Shown here: piece after piece, positions 1 through 7,254 of the stretch
How the letters are laid out: every line of letters starts with the position of its first letter
How positions within the stretch are numbered: the first letter of the stretch is position 1
Assembly (NCBI GenBank): GCA_003152145.1
Contig: PLZL01000161.1
Span: 1 to 16,799, forward strand
DNA: 16,799 nt
DNA from: Limisphaerales bacterium
Lineage (GTDB): Bacteria > Verrucomicrobiota > Verrucomicrobiae > Limisphaerales > UBA11358
Direction: 5' to 3'
Made by a program: the position numbers and the translations under genes
Notes under the pieces: generated by a model
Database searches by the model: none
Told to the model about the DNA's origin: nothing
What the model saw: the letters and a program-made list of their open reading frames with translations, nothing else

Positions 1-735
1 AACCAGTCCGGGGGCGGCGGCTGGCCGGCCAATCCGTATCGGATTTTGTTCCGGTGGAAAGGAAACGGAGACAGCACGGATTCAATGCCATCAATCAACG
101 ACGGCTACATTTTTGGCGGCGTCACTTACGTTGCCGGTCTGGTGGGTCAGGCGTTTAGCTTCAACGGTTCGACTGGATTTGTGGCTACTTACGGAGTCCG
201 GGGGTTAGGCTACACCCCGTATTGCGTCGCCGGCAATAACACCAGCTCAAGCTTCTTTTTCTCGATTTCCATGTGGTTCAAAACTTCGACCACTTCGGGC
301 GGTTCAATGATCAGTTTTAACATCACACCGGAATACACCAGCGCGACCAGGGACTTCCCAATTTTTATGACCAACGCGGGGTTGGTAGGGTTTGGTTTTT
401 ACAGCAGCGGCGTCCGCCTGGCTACAAGTTCTTCTGCCTACAACGATGGCAACTGGCATAATGTGATTGCCGTGCTGACGGATGCCGGCGGTTCAACGCT
501 GTATGTGGACGGGGCAAGCAAGGCGACCAATACCCAGTCGGGAGGGATTATAGGCGGCTGGACTGGGGCCAACCTTGGATTTTGGAGAATCGGCAATGGG
601 GATTTTGCTTCGGCTTGGAGCATATCCATGACCAGCGCCTTCTTTGCCGGCCTGATTCAAGACGTTCAAATAATGCGGTCGGCCTTGACTTCAACCCAAG
701 TATCGGCGATATACGCCGCCGGGCCGAACGCCTGA
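1..735 (+). CDS. LamG/concanavalin-like domain protein, 3' part (5' end outside window)
   Basis: The frame is open from base 1 (245 codons to the TGA at 733-735), so the gene begins left of the window; the TTG at 46 is only an internal candidate. What is visible looks like a laminin-G-type jelly-roll. It has an opening segment like 'R-W-K-G-N-G-D-S-T-D', then 'VGQAFSFNGS', a central 'SISMWFKT', the typical 'WHNVIAVLTDAGGSTLYVDG' strand pair, and a closing 'FAGLIQDVQIMRSALTSTQV' helix. In this fold the domain binds carbohydrate or protein ligands, and phages often carry it on tail fibres or decorating proteins. Next to tail genes, an exposed adhesion role is plausible (inference). It lies on the strand opposite the main structural run and ends 3 bases before the next gene. 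The fold call is fairly strong; the role is not proven. Confidence 0.8.
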   Translation, partial: NQSGGGGWPANPYRILFRWKGNGDSTDSMPSINDGYIFGGVTYVAGLVGQAFSFNGSTGFVATYGVRGLGYTPYCVAGNNTSSSFFFSISMWFKTSTTSGGSMISFNITPEYTSATRDFPIFMTNAGLVGFGFYSSGVRLATSSSAYNDGNWHNVIAVLTDAGGSTLYVDGASKATNTQSGGIIGGWTGANLGFWRIGNGDFASAWSISMTSAFFAGLIQDVQIMRSALTSTQVSAIYAAGPNA

Positions 736-738
736 TTT

Positions 739-942
739 ATGACCATCAAACTCGAACTAACCGGAGAAGAAGCCGACCAGCTTGCAAAGTTGATTGACGC
801 CGCGATCAAAGCCAACGGGATTCCAGCCGCCGTGGAGGGCGTGCCGCTGTTCCAAAAGCTCAAGCAGGCGGCAGACGCCGCGGCGAAGGTGGAAATGCCG
901 TCACCGATGCCACCGCCCGGATCGCCCCAGAATCCGCTTTGA
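739..942 (+). CDS. Small hypothetical protein (67 aa)
   Basis: The ATG at 739 lies 3 bases after the TGA of the LamG gene, so translational coupling is likely; no Shine-Dalgarno motif is visible. The protein opens with a short strand (MTIKLELTGEEADQL) and an amphipathic helix, and ends in a proline-rich tail (PSPMPPPGSP). It resembles small helical companion proteins encoded after phage fibre genes, but I do not recognise a family. The stop codon (940-942) is separated by one base from the stop of the convergent 1229-residue gene. It overlaps a longer antisense-type frame from 794 that I rejected. Tight placement and sensible composition support it as real. Confidence 0.65.
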   Translation: MTIKLELTGEEADQLAKLIDAAIKANGIPAAVEGVPLFQKLKQAADAAAKVEMPSPMPPPGSPQNPL

Positions 943-943
943 C

Positions 944-3900
944 TCAGGGCGGAGGCGACCAAGCGGGGTTGGCGGCGCGGGGCTTGGGCTTGTTCCAATC
1001 CTCGGCCATTCTTCCGCCCGTGCCGGCCATGATAAGCGTGATGGCAAACGCCCTCAACAAAGTGTTCTGGGCTGCTTTGGTTTGACCAAGATCGTAGTAG
1101 TGGAACACTTCGTTTGCGCCTTCCTCGAACGGGATTGGAAGGACAATTCCGGTGCCGAATTCCTTCCAGGTGTAGGGCTTGACGCCTTCCGCCGCCAGGC
1201 GCTTTGGAACGGGCTGGGGCTTCCCGTAGCCGGGCATTTGCGGCAACGGCCTGTCCGCGTAATCACCCTTTGTGATTACCGAAATCACGGGACTGATAAA
1301 CGGGCTGGCCTGCGTTCTCAAATAGGAGCCGCCGGTTTTATACATGGATTCGTCCGGGTAGATCAGATACTTCGTTTTCCCACCGCTGCCCGCGCCGATC
1401 TGGTAAATTCGCAACGGCAGCCGGGTCATGGTCAGGAACGGACTGCCCCAGGCGAAAGTCATTCCAGCGACGCGGAACTTTCCAAAATCGCTCTGCATCG
1501 GGTTCCAGCCGCCGCCGCCAAGAGCGACGGGAACGCCATTGAGCTTCTTTTTGTCCCCGAACAACTCGTTCAACTGTTGGTTGGCCAGCATCAGTCCGGT
1601 GAACACGGCAAAGATGCTCGCCTTTTCCTTGAACTGATTCGTGGCGAACCATTTTTCCGCCTCCGTCATGTTCTTCATCTTGAGCAGGCTGTTGACGGCT
1701 CGAACTGGGTCTGTGGCTATCACCGCGACGCGAGAGGCTTCCAGCTTTGGCGCGAACAGAGCGTAGTGCGCGTATTTGCCGACCACGCCGCCGCCGGTCT
1801 TGGTGACGCCGGTAATGTGGTTGACGGAATCGGCGATGGCCTTCGCCAACTCTGGTGATTTTTCCGATTCGGCCAGTTTGTTCCAAGCGTTGTCGAACAA
1901 ATCCTGCCGCAGAATTTTCAGAACGGAATAGCCGCGCGTGCCCATGCCGACGACTCTCCCCAAATGCGCCTTGTCGAGCTTGGCTTTGAACCACGCGGCC
2001 ATTTTTGGAAATCCCTGCGCCAGCTTCGGGTCGCTGAAATCCTCCATCTTGCTCATGTCATTCACCAAACCGGCGCGCTGGGCGACGGTGTAATTCGGTC
2101 GCCGGGCTATCTCGTGCTGCTGCATCTCGTAGTATTCGGGACTGAGCACTAGATGATACATCCTGCCGAAATTGTTTTTGAAAAGGATGGGATGCGTGGC
2201 GACGACGAGCGGCGCGTGCGTGCCCAGTGCAACGGTGCCGTGCAACCCGGTTTTGAGCGTGAACAATGTCCGCGCCACGGTGGGCAGCGACTTTTGCAGC
2301 CACGTTTCTGTGGCATGATTGACCCAGTTTTTGGCAAATTCTTTCAACATCCGGGCTTGGCGCTGTCTCTGCCAAACATCGTCGGCGGCGCGGCGGACTG
2401 GCTTCGTCTGCTCAAGCCCGCGCATGATGTCTTTGACTGGCAGCCCCAAATCAATCGCCAGCTTGTGAACGATGTCAGGCCGGCTGTCGTTGCCTTTGTC
2501 AATGTATTCGGTCTTGGCGCGCGTCCAGAGCGTTTTGACCTGAAGCGGGGTCATCGGCTTGCCGGATTCGTAATCACCGAACGCTTTGCGCTGGCTTTCC
2601 AGATCGGCGGCGACCTTGACCGGCGTTCCCTTCTCGGCAATCCCGTCAATGGCGGTCTGCAAGCCAGCCTTTGCCGGTTCCGTGGCTTTGTCCGCCTCAT
2701 TGACATCGGCGGCAAGTTTTCTGGCGGTCTTGGCCTCGGCGGGATTCAGGTCGCGCCCGGAGATTTCCCGGAAAGCGCGGTTGATGCCGGTGAAGGAGCC
2801 GGTGTCAATGTCCGTCTCGCCTTGCTGCGCCATGCCCTGCTTGTGCCATTCAGTTTGAATTGGCTTAGTGCGCGTGTCCCAGTCGGACAGGGCTTTTTGA
2901 GCGGTGCGATATTGGATTGAATCTGTGCCGAACTTTTCCTCGACGGAACGCGCGGATTTGGCCAATTGCTCGCCATAGGCGCGCGTGAACGAAATCAAAT
3001 CGAATGAGGTTGCCCGCGTGCGCTCGAATTCACGCATGGAAACTTCCGGGTCAGCGCCCATAGCAATCAGGTCTTGACCCCATTTGACCGCTTCCTCTGC
3101 GCTGACGCCCTGGCCGGTTGGCACGGGAGCCACCTGTCCGGCGGCGGCGCGGGCCTTGCGCACGCGCTCGGCCACGCCGTAGATGTCTTGTGGTGCTCCC
3201 GTCGTTCCAAAATCCTGAGGTCGCGGATGCGGAACATCGCCGCCCATTGCGACCATTTCCGGCTGCGCTGCCGCCTTCGGTTTCGTCAACTGCTCCAAAG
3301 CGTCAATCGTTGAGGCGTTGACCGACGCGGACGGCTTTCCTTTCTGCCGCCATTGGCCTTCGGTGTTTTTGTAGAAGGCTTTTCCAAAGGCGGACATCGG
3401 GGATTTGATGGTCGGCTCGGTCGGGGCTGGGGTTTCAGTTGGCGCGGCTTGAGTTGGAGGTTTTGCGGCTCGAAACACCTCGGCTTTATCGTTGGCAAGC
3501 TTCAGGACTTCTTCCGGGGTTGCTCCTTGTTTTGCATAAAAACTTGCGCCATAAGCGGGGTCGCTTTTGGGCAGATTTCGGAACGTGAATTGATGCAGTT
3601 TTATGTCACCAGATTCAAAATCAGCGTCGTAAGTGAATCCGTGTTTGTCGCCTATATTCTTGATGGTGGGCGCTGCGCCGGACGGAGCCGCAGTTTCCGG
3701 CGGAGCGGTAGTTCCAATGTTTTGATCTTTGACCGGTTCCGAAGGCGTTTCGGGCGTCAGTGCCAATGCACCGGCTTGGGCTTCTTGTGGGGCTTCACTC
3801 GTTCCGGCAGTTTCCCCTTGTTGTCGAAGTGGTGCTTGCGTGCCCACTCCGGCCCCTTGTTCGCGTAAATCCACGCCCTCTCCGCTTGCGATTTTGCTGG

Positions 3901-4633
3901 CATTTTGTGACTCACTTTCTGTTGTTGGTTTGATTTTTCCTTTGAAAGCTCTCCCGGCCATTCCCGTTCCGATTAGTGCTTGGCCGATGTTCTCGACCAA
4001 CTGGCCGGGGGTCATGTTCGGGTTGTTGATATTCTGCCGCACGGCATCGACAACCATCTTCACGCCCTGTGCCCTGAATCCCAAATCCATCAGTTTCTTG
4101 GCGACGGGAGCCATTTTCGCGGCGAACTGTTCTTCTGCGGTGGCCACTGCCGAGCCTCCGCCAGTGGCAGCCATCAAAGCAATTCCGCCGGGGCTTGCGA
4201 TAGAATCAGCAATTTCAGATGCCAAATTCTGAACTCCCTGCATCACCGTTTTGGGCTGGTCAACGCGCGGAATGATCTGTTTCTTGTTCGTGAACAGCCC
4301 CATTGCCCCGGCGTCACTGGTTGTCGGAGCGGATTGCAGAGCAGGAACGGCCGCCTTCTCCGCGTCAGTCCGGCCAAGCAGTGTCTCGACCGGCTGTGAC
4401 GTGCGCAGGGCGTGAAAGGCGTCTGACGCGCGCTGGCGCAGCGTGGGCGTGTAGGCCGACATTTGTGCCGTGTCGAAGCGCGGCGGTGGCGTGGCGGTGG
4501 CCGATTTCGTCTCGGCGGGTGCCTTGCTGTAAAGATCCCACGGCTTTTTCTGGGCGAACTGCTCCCACGGCTTCTGTTTCGTGGAATCCTCGGCGTCAAC
4601 CGCATCCGGGAGTGTGGCAATGTCGTCCGCCAT
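944..4633 (-). CDS. Large putative phage ejection/polyvalent internal virion protein (1229 aa)
   Basis: Residues of about 235-323 are rich in Pro, Ala, Thr and Glu and look disordered. A small alpha/beta segment at about 325-385 follows (GDKHGFTYDADF and on). A helical region contains a block around 596-616 (WHKQGMAQQGETDIDTG) that I recall from very large proteins of other phages. The C-terminal part carries the 'ALFAPKLEASR' type sequence seen in phage large polyvalent proteins. Hydrophobic stretches lie near 800-819, 1002-1019 and 1189-1203. This suggests a genome-ejection or inner-core protein that meets the host membrane, by analogy with T7 gp15/gp16; this is inference, and no lytic transglycosylase motif was recognised. 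I chose the ATG at 4633, 4 bases after the upstream stop. An ATG at 4720 has an AAGGAG 9 bases upstream, but its extra 29 residues look non-native and overlap the previous gene. Confidence 0.85.
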   Translation of the reverse strand: MADDIATLPDAVDAEDSTKQKPWEQFAQKKPWDLYSKAPAETKSATATPPPRFDTAQMSAYTPTLRQRASDAFHALRTSQPVETLLGRTDAEKAAVPALQSAPTTSDAGAMGLFTNKKQIIPRVDQPKTVMQGVQNLASEIADSIASPGGIALMAATGGGSAVATAEEQFAAKMAPVAKKLMDLGFRAQGVKMVVDAVRQNINNPNMTPGQLVENIGQALIGTGMAGRAFKGKIKPTTESESQNASKIASGEGVDLREQGAGVGTQAPLRQQGETAGTSEAPQEAQAGALALTPETPSEPVKDQNIGTTAPPETAAPSGAAPTIKNIGDKHGFTYDADFESGDIKLHQFTFRNLPKSDPAYGASFYAKQGATPEEVLKLANDKAEVFRAAKPPTQAAPTETPAPTEPTIKSPMSAFGKAFYKNTEGQWRQKGKPSASVNASTIDALEQLTKPKAAAQPEMVAMGGDVPHPRPQDFGTTGAPQDIYGVAERVRKARAAAGQVAPVPTGQGVSAEEAVKWGQDLIAMGADPEVSMREFERTRATSFDLISFTRAYGEQLAKSARSVEEKFGTDSIQYRTAQKALSDWDTRTKPIQTEWHKQGMAQQGETDIDTGSFTGINRAFREISGRDLNPAEAKTARKLAADVNEADKATEPAKAGLQTAIDGIAEKGTPVKVAADLESQRKAFGDYESGKPMTPLQVKTLWTRAKTEYIDKGNDSRPDIVHKLAIDLGLPVKDIMRGLEQTKPVRRAADDVWQRQRQARMLKEFAKNWVNHATETWLQKSLPTVARTLFTLKTGLHGTVALGTHAPLVVATHPILFKNNFGRMYHLVLSPEYYEMQQHEIARRPNYTVAQRAGLVNDMSKMEDFSDPKLAQGFPKMAAWFKAKLDKAHLGRVVGMGTRGYSVLKILRQDLFDNAWNKLAESEKSPELAKAIADSVNHITGVTKTGGGVVGKYAHYALFAPKLEASRVAVIATDPVRAVNSLLKMKNMTEAEKWFATNQFKEKASIFAVFTGLMLANQQLNELFGDKKKLNGVPVALGGGGWNPMQSDFGKFRVAGMTFAWGSPFLTMTRLPLRIYQIGAGSGGKTKYLIYPDESMYKTGGSYLRTQASPFISPVISVITKGDYADRPLPQMPGYGKPQPVPKRLAAEGVKPYTWKEFGTGIVLPIPFEEGANEVFHYYDLGQTKAAQNTLLRAFAITLIMAGTGGRMAEDWNKPKPRAANPAWSPPP

Positions 4634-4637
4634 AAAA

Positions 4638-5531
4638 TCACTGCACTGGACTTGGCTGCGAGGGAGCTTCCATCCAATTTTTCTGGTCGGCTGGATCGCC
4701 GCCTTTGAAGACGTAACCATTTATCACGTCTCCTTGTTTGGGCAAACCCGGCGAGGACGGCGCGGCGGGAGCAGGACCTCCGGCGGCGGGTGTTGGTGCT
4801 GGCGCGCCGAGCGCGGCGGACGCAGGTTGCGGACCGGGTGTGGTGCCGGTTGCCGTGGCAGCGTTGAACGCCGCAGCGGGAGTTTTAGGTCCCTGCATTG
4901 ACGCGGCAAGTTTGTCGGCTCTGTCGCTGTAATTCTTGGCGATTCTAGCCAAATCCCCAGCGGTTGATTGGACATTGGGGTCAGTTGAAGCTTTCGCCTT
5001 TTGATATTCCTTGACGGCATTCAAATAGGCCGCCTCCACGGTGTCGAATTGCTTCATTGCAATCGGGTCTGGTTTTGACGTGGCGGTTGCGGTCTTGGCG
5101 GCGACAGTCTGAACATCTAGCTTCAATTTCTGACCGGCCAGATCTAGTTTTTGGTTGCCAAGACCGATCTGCGCCTGTTTATAGGCGTTGGCCACGGCGT
5201 CCTGGGTCTGTCGAAGCATGAAATTCTGCTTGGCCGTTTCCTGCCCGGCCTGAAACTCCATCGCGGTCTGCTTTTGCTGCGCTTCGAGCCTCTGCTTTGC
5301 AAGACCAAGCTGCTGCGCGGCCTCTGCCGCACTTTGCGCCAGTCGCGCGCCTTCCATCTGGCCTTGTTGTGAAATTCGCGCGCCTTCCAAATCGCGTTCT
5401 TGTGCCAGTCGCGCGCGTTCCAAATCGCCTTGTTGTCCCAGTTGCGCGTTTTCTTGCCCCGCGCGGACGCCCGCTTCGCGCGCTTGCACGAACTGCGACG
5501 GTGAGACATCGAGCCAGGGAGGAATTTGCAT
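4638..5531 (-). CDS. Coiled-coil virion-associated protein with hendecad repeats (297 aa)
   Basis: The protein starts with PPWLDVSPSQFVQAREAGVR, an N-terminus I associate with a class of helical phage structural proteins. Residues 33-65 form three 11-residue repeats of the form Q-x-x-D/Q-L/M-E-R/G-A-R-L/I-A/S. Long Gln/Ala/Lys-rich helices continue to about 165. The last third is Pro/Ala/Gly-rich (about 215-262) and closes with GYVFKGGDPADQKNWMEA. There is no signal peptide or membrane segment. The gene starts 7 bases after the stop of the 216-residue protein and ends 4 bases before the 1229-residue protein, so the three are probably co-translated. An internal core or ejection role (T7 gp14/gp15-like position) is inferred from context only. 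Family membership is not established. Confidence 0.85.
   Translation of the reverse strand: MQIPPWLDVSPSQFVQAREAGVRAGQENAQLGQQGDLERARLAQERDLEGARISQQGQMEGARLAQSAAEAAQQLGLAKQRLEAQQKQTAMEFQAGQETAKQNFMLRQTQDAVANAYKQAQIGLGNQKLDLAGQKLKLDVQTVAAKTATATSKPDPIAMKQFDTVEAAYLNAVKEYQKAKASTDPNVQSTAGDLARIAKNYSDRADKLAASMQGPKTPAAAFNAATATGTTPGPQPASAALGAPAPTPAAGGPAPAAPSSPGLPKQGDVINGYVFKGGDPADQKNWMEAPSQPSPVQ
5337..5435 (-). repeat. Three tandem 33-bp units encoding 11-residue (hendecad) repeats
   Basis: Within the coiled-coil gene, residues 33-43, 44-54 and 55-65 read QQGDLERARLA, QERDLEGARIS and QQGQMEGARLA. The DNA units are diverged but recognisable (recurring 'gcgcgttccaaatcgc' type sequence). Eleven-residue periodicity is a known right-handed or straight coiled-coil pattern. 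Each unit keeps the frame, so copy-number change would alter helix length without breaking the gene. Confidence 0.85.
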
Positions 5532-5538
5532 AAATCAA

Positions 5539-6189
5539 TTATCCGGGTGGGTTTCCGGGGTGTGTTTGTCCCAATGCGTCAGTCCACGAATTTGTTACCG
5601 TGGGGGCTGTGCTTGTCTTCGTTCCGGCGCCTGGATTCGTAAGCTGCCGATAAAGATTCGATGCCCCTGCTTCCTGACTGACGAATGCCGGGTCCAAAAA
5701 TTGCAGGTAGTCCTTCATCTGCTGGTCGGCGGCTGCCTGTGGATTCGGCGCGGCGGCCATCGTGGCATTGTATTGACCGAGACTGGTCAATAGGCTGGGA
5801 TCAAGTTGTAGCCCACCCAGCCCGCTCGCGGTGTTGAGATAGTTGTTCTGGCCGGTCTGTTGCTCCTGCATGGAAGTCAGGCCAAGATTGCGCAAACTCA
5901 TATTTTGTGAAAGTCCACTGCCGGGCATTCCCGAACTGACGCCCCACGATGCCGCCTGATCTTGGATCTGCTTGATGACATCCGTGGGCACGACGCCCGA
6001 CATTTGCTGGCCGATTAGATTCGCATTCTGGTTGGTGAGCGAGGACAACTGGGGCAGGACGCCCGAAAGCTGCTCGTAAGTTGACGGCGGCGTTGCCACA
6101 GCACCGGGCACGGCACCGTATGCGCCGGAGCCGGCTTGGGTTGTCGGATTGGCCGAGTAATTGGCGAGGACTGGATTTTGGATAGCCAT
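5539..6189 (-). CDS. Hypothetical phage virion protein (216 aa)
   Basis: The N-terminus is Gly/Ala/Thr-rich and flexible (to about residue 38). A helical middle follows, with the block IKQIQDQAASWGVSSGMPGS continuing through LSQNMSLRNLGLTSMQEQQT to about residue 119. I recall similar Gly-Met-Pro-Gly-Ser blocks in small virion proteins encoded beside phage neck and ejection genes. The C-terminus is a low-complexity tail (about 180-216) ending GQTHPGNPPG. The ATG at 6189 lies one base after the TAA of the neck-like gene, with AGGA about 10 bases upstream, which fixes the start. No enzymatic motif or membrane segment is visible. Position between the neck-like and coiled-coil genes suggests an internal or adaptor virion component (inference). 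Confidence 0.8.
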   Translation of the reverse strand: MAIQNPVLANYSANPTTQAGSGAYGAVPGAVATPPSTYEQLSGVLPQLSSLTNQNANLIGQQMSGVVPTDVIKQIQDQAASWGVSSGMPGSGLSQNMSLRNLGLTSMQEQQTGQNNYLNTASGLGGLQLDPSLLTSLGQYNATMAAAPNPQAAADQQMKDYLQFLDPAFVSQEAGASNLYRQLTNPGAGTKTSTAPTVTNSWTDALGQTHPGNPPG

Positions 6190-6190
6190 A

Positions 6191-7210
6191 TTAAATCATT
6201 CCTAAGGTTTTGCGGTTTAGACTTTCTCTACCGAACGGGCGGAAGGTGACGACGAATTGTTCATCTGGCACGCGGTCACGAAGCTCGTAGTTCAATTCTC
6301 TGAAAGCGTCTTTCTCCCACTGAAGGGAACGGTCGGCATCTCCCTTTTCGCGGTAACGGATGCTCTGAATCATGTTGGAGATGGCGTCCTGATTTTCGAT
6401 CAAAACCAAATCGTTATCGTTAAAGACAGGGATAAATGCCAATTTTACGAGCGCGGTGATTTGCCGGACACAGCCGCAGGGGCCGACGCCTCCAAGTATT
6501 TTGCTGTGTTGATAATCCGGGGAGGTTTCCGATGGGTCATATTGGGCCAAATCGAAAACGTTTGGGGTGAGATCGGGATTCAGGTTGACGCCATCCCATT
6601 GATAGAGCCGGACGACGCCTTGCGTGCGATCCTTCAGCACGCGCGTAATTTTCTGAAACTTCATCGGCGACTTGACGTAGGGCAGCGCGAGCGTGAGGGT
6701 AATGCCATCGCTCCACATGCCGTTTATTTTTTGGCGCACGTCTTGGCCGTTGGAGTCCACGCCAAACAGGGTGATGGTCTTGACGAGATCGGCTTGGACG
6801 CTGGGATAAACCAGAACGTAACGCGACTGGCCGCACGGGATGGGGTTGAAAACTGGTGTGGTGCCGTCAAAGACGGTGGTGTTTGGAAAGTCATGCCGAT
6901 GGCCCGGAGTCAGGCCGAAGCTGCCCAGATCAATGCCGGACCAGTCCATGAATTGAAACCAGCGGTTGGCCAGTTCGGAATAGTGGCCGTTCCGGTTCAC
7001 CGCGAGCACGGTGCCGACATAACGCGGCCAGGTGATGCAATTGTCATAGACGCAGCCTCGCATGGGTTGGACGGTGCCCCACCAATTGCCGCGCCGCATC
7101 AACTGGCGCACGGCTTGGTTGACGTAGCCCGTGAAGTCCGGGCTGGTCACGCAGAAACCCGCAATCTTGCTGCAAGGTCCTTCTTTGAGTTGGCCGTATG
7201 TGAGTAACAT
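6191..7210 (-). CDS. Putative neck/tail adaptor structural protein (339 aa)
   Basis: The opening LLTYGQLKEG followed by a helix with NQAVRQLMRRGNWWGTVQPM resembles structural proteins of podovirus-like phages that begin with a short recognition strand and a helix pair. A beta-rich body follows, including ITWPRYVGTVLAVNRNGHYS and RYVLVYPS. The C-terminus is helical (IENQDAISNMIQSIRYREKG, then a Trp-Glu-Lys helix), a pattern I associate with neck/connector or gateway proteins. Cysteine pairs are visible (residues 13 and 20, 53 and 58, 245 and 247). It sits after two large tail proteins and before the helical virion proteins. A 44-base A-rich leader separates it from the previous gene, with only a weak ribosome site (GAAAAAGAAG). 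The assignment as an adaptor is inference; virion structural protein is more secure. Confidence 0.8.
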   Translation of the reverse strand: MLLTYGQLKEGPCSKIAGFCVTSPDFTGYVNQAVRQLMRRGNWWGTVQPMRGCVYDNCITWPRYVGTVLAVNRNGHYSELANRWFQFMDWSGIDLGSFGLTPGHRHDFPNTTVFDGTTPVFNPIPCGQSRYVLVYPSVQADLVKTITLFGVDSNGQDVRQKINGMWSDGITLTLALPYVKSPMKFQKITRVLKDRTQGVVRLYQWDGVNLNPDLTPNVFDLAQYDPSETSPDYQHSKILGGVGPCGCVRQITALVKLAFIPVFNDNDLVLIENQDAISNMIQSIRYREKGDADRSLQWEKDAFRELNYELRDRVPDEQFVVTFRPFGRESLNRKTLGMI

Positions 7211-7254
7211 CTTCTTTTTCTATCGTGTTGAATTGTGTTTTTGGCAATAGGAAA

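Noticed and set aside
794..1858. Plus-strand open frame of 354 codons overlapping the end of the large protein gene
   Set aside because: It is antisense to well-supported coding sequence and its product is Arg/Pro/Cys-rich with no domain. It also overlaps the small plus-strand gene in another frame.
2153..2920. Plus-strand open frame of 255 codons inside the large protein gene
   Set aside because: It is a shadow of the minus-strand gene, with no ribosome site or recognisable domain.
6257..7207. Plus-strand open frame of 316 codons, fully antisense to the neck-like gene
   Set aside because: It mirrors the codon structure of the minus-strand gene, whose protein has coherent phage features and operon spacing. 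The antisense product has none.
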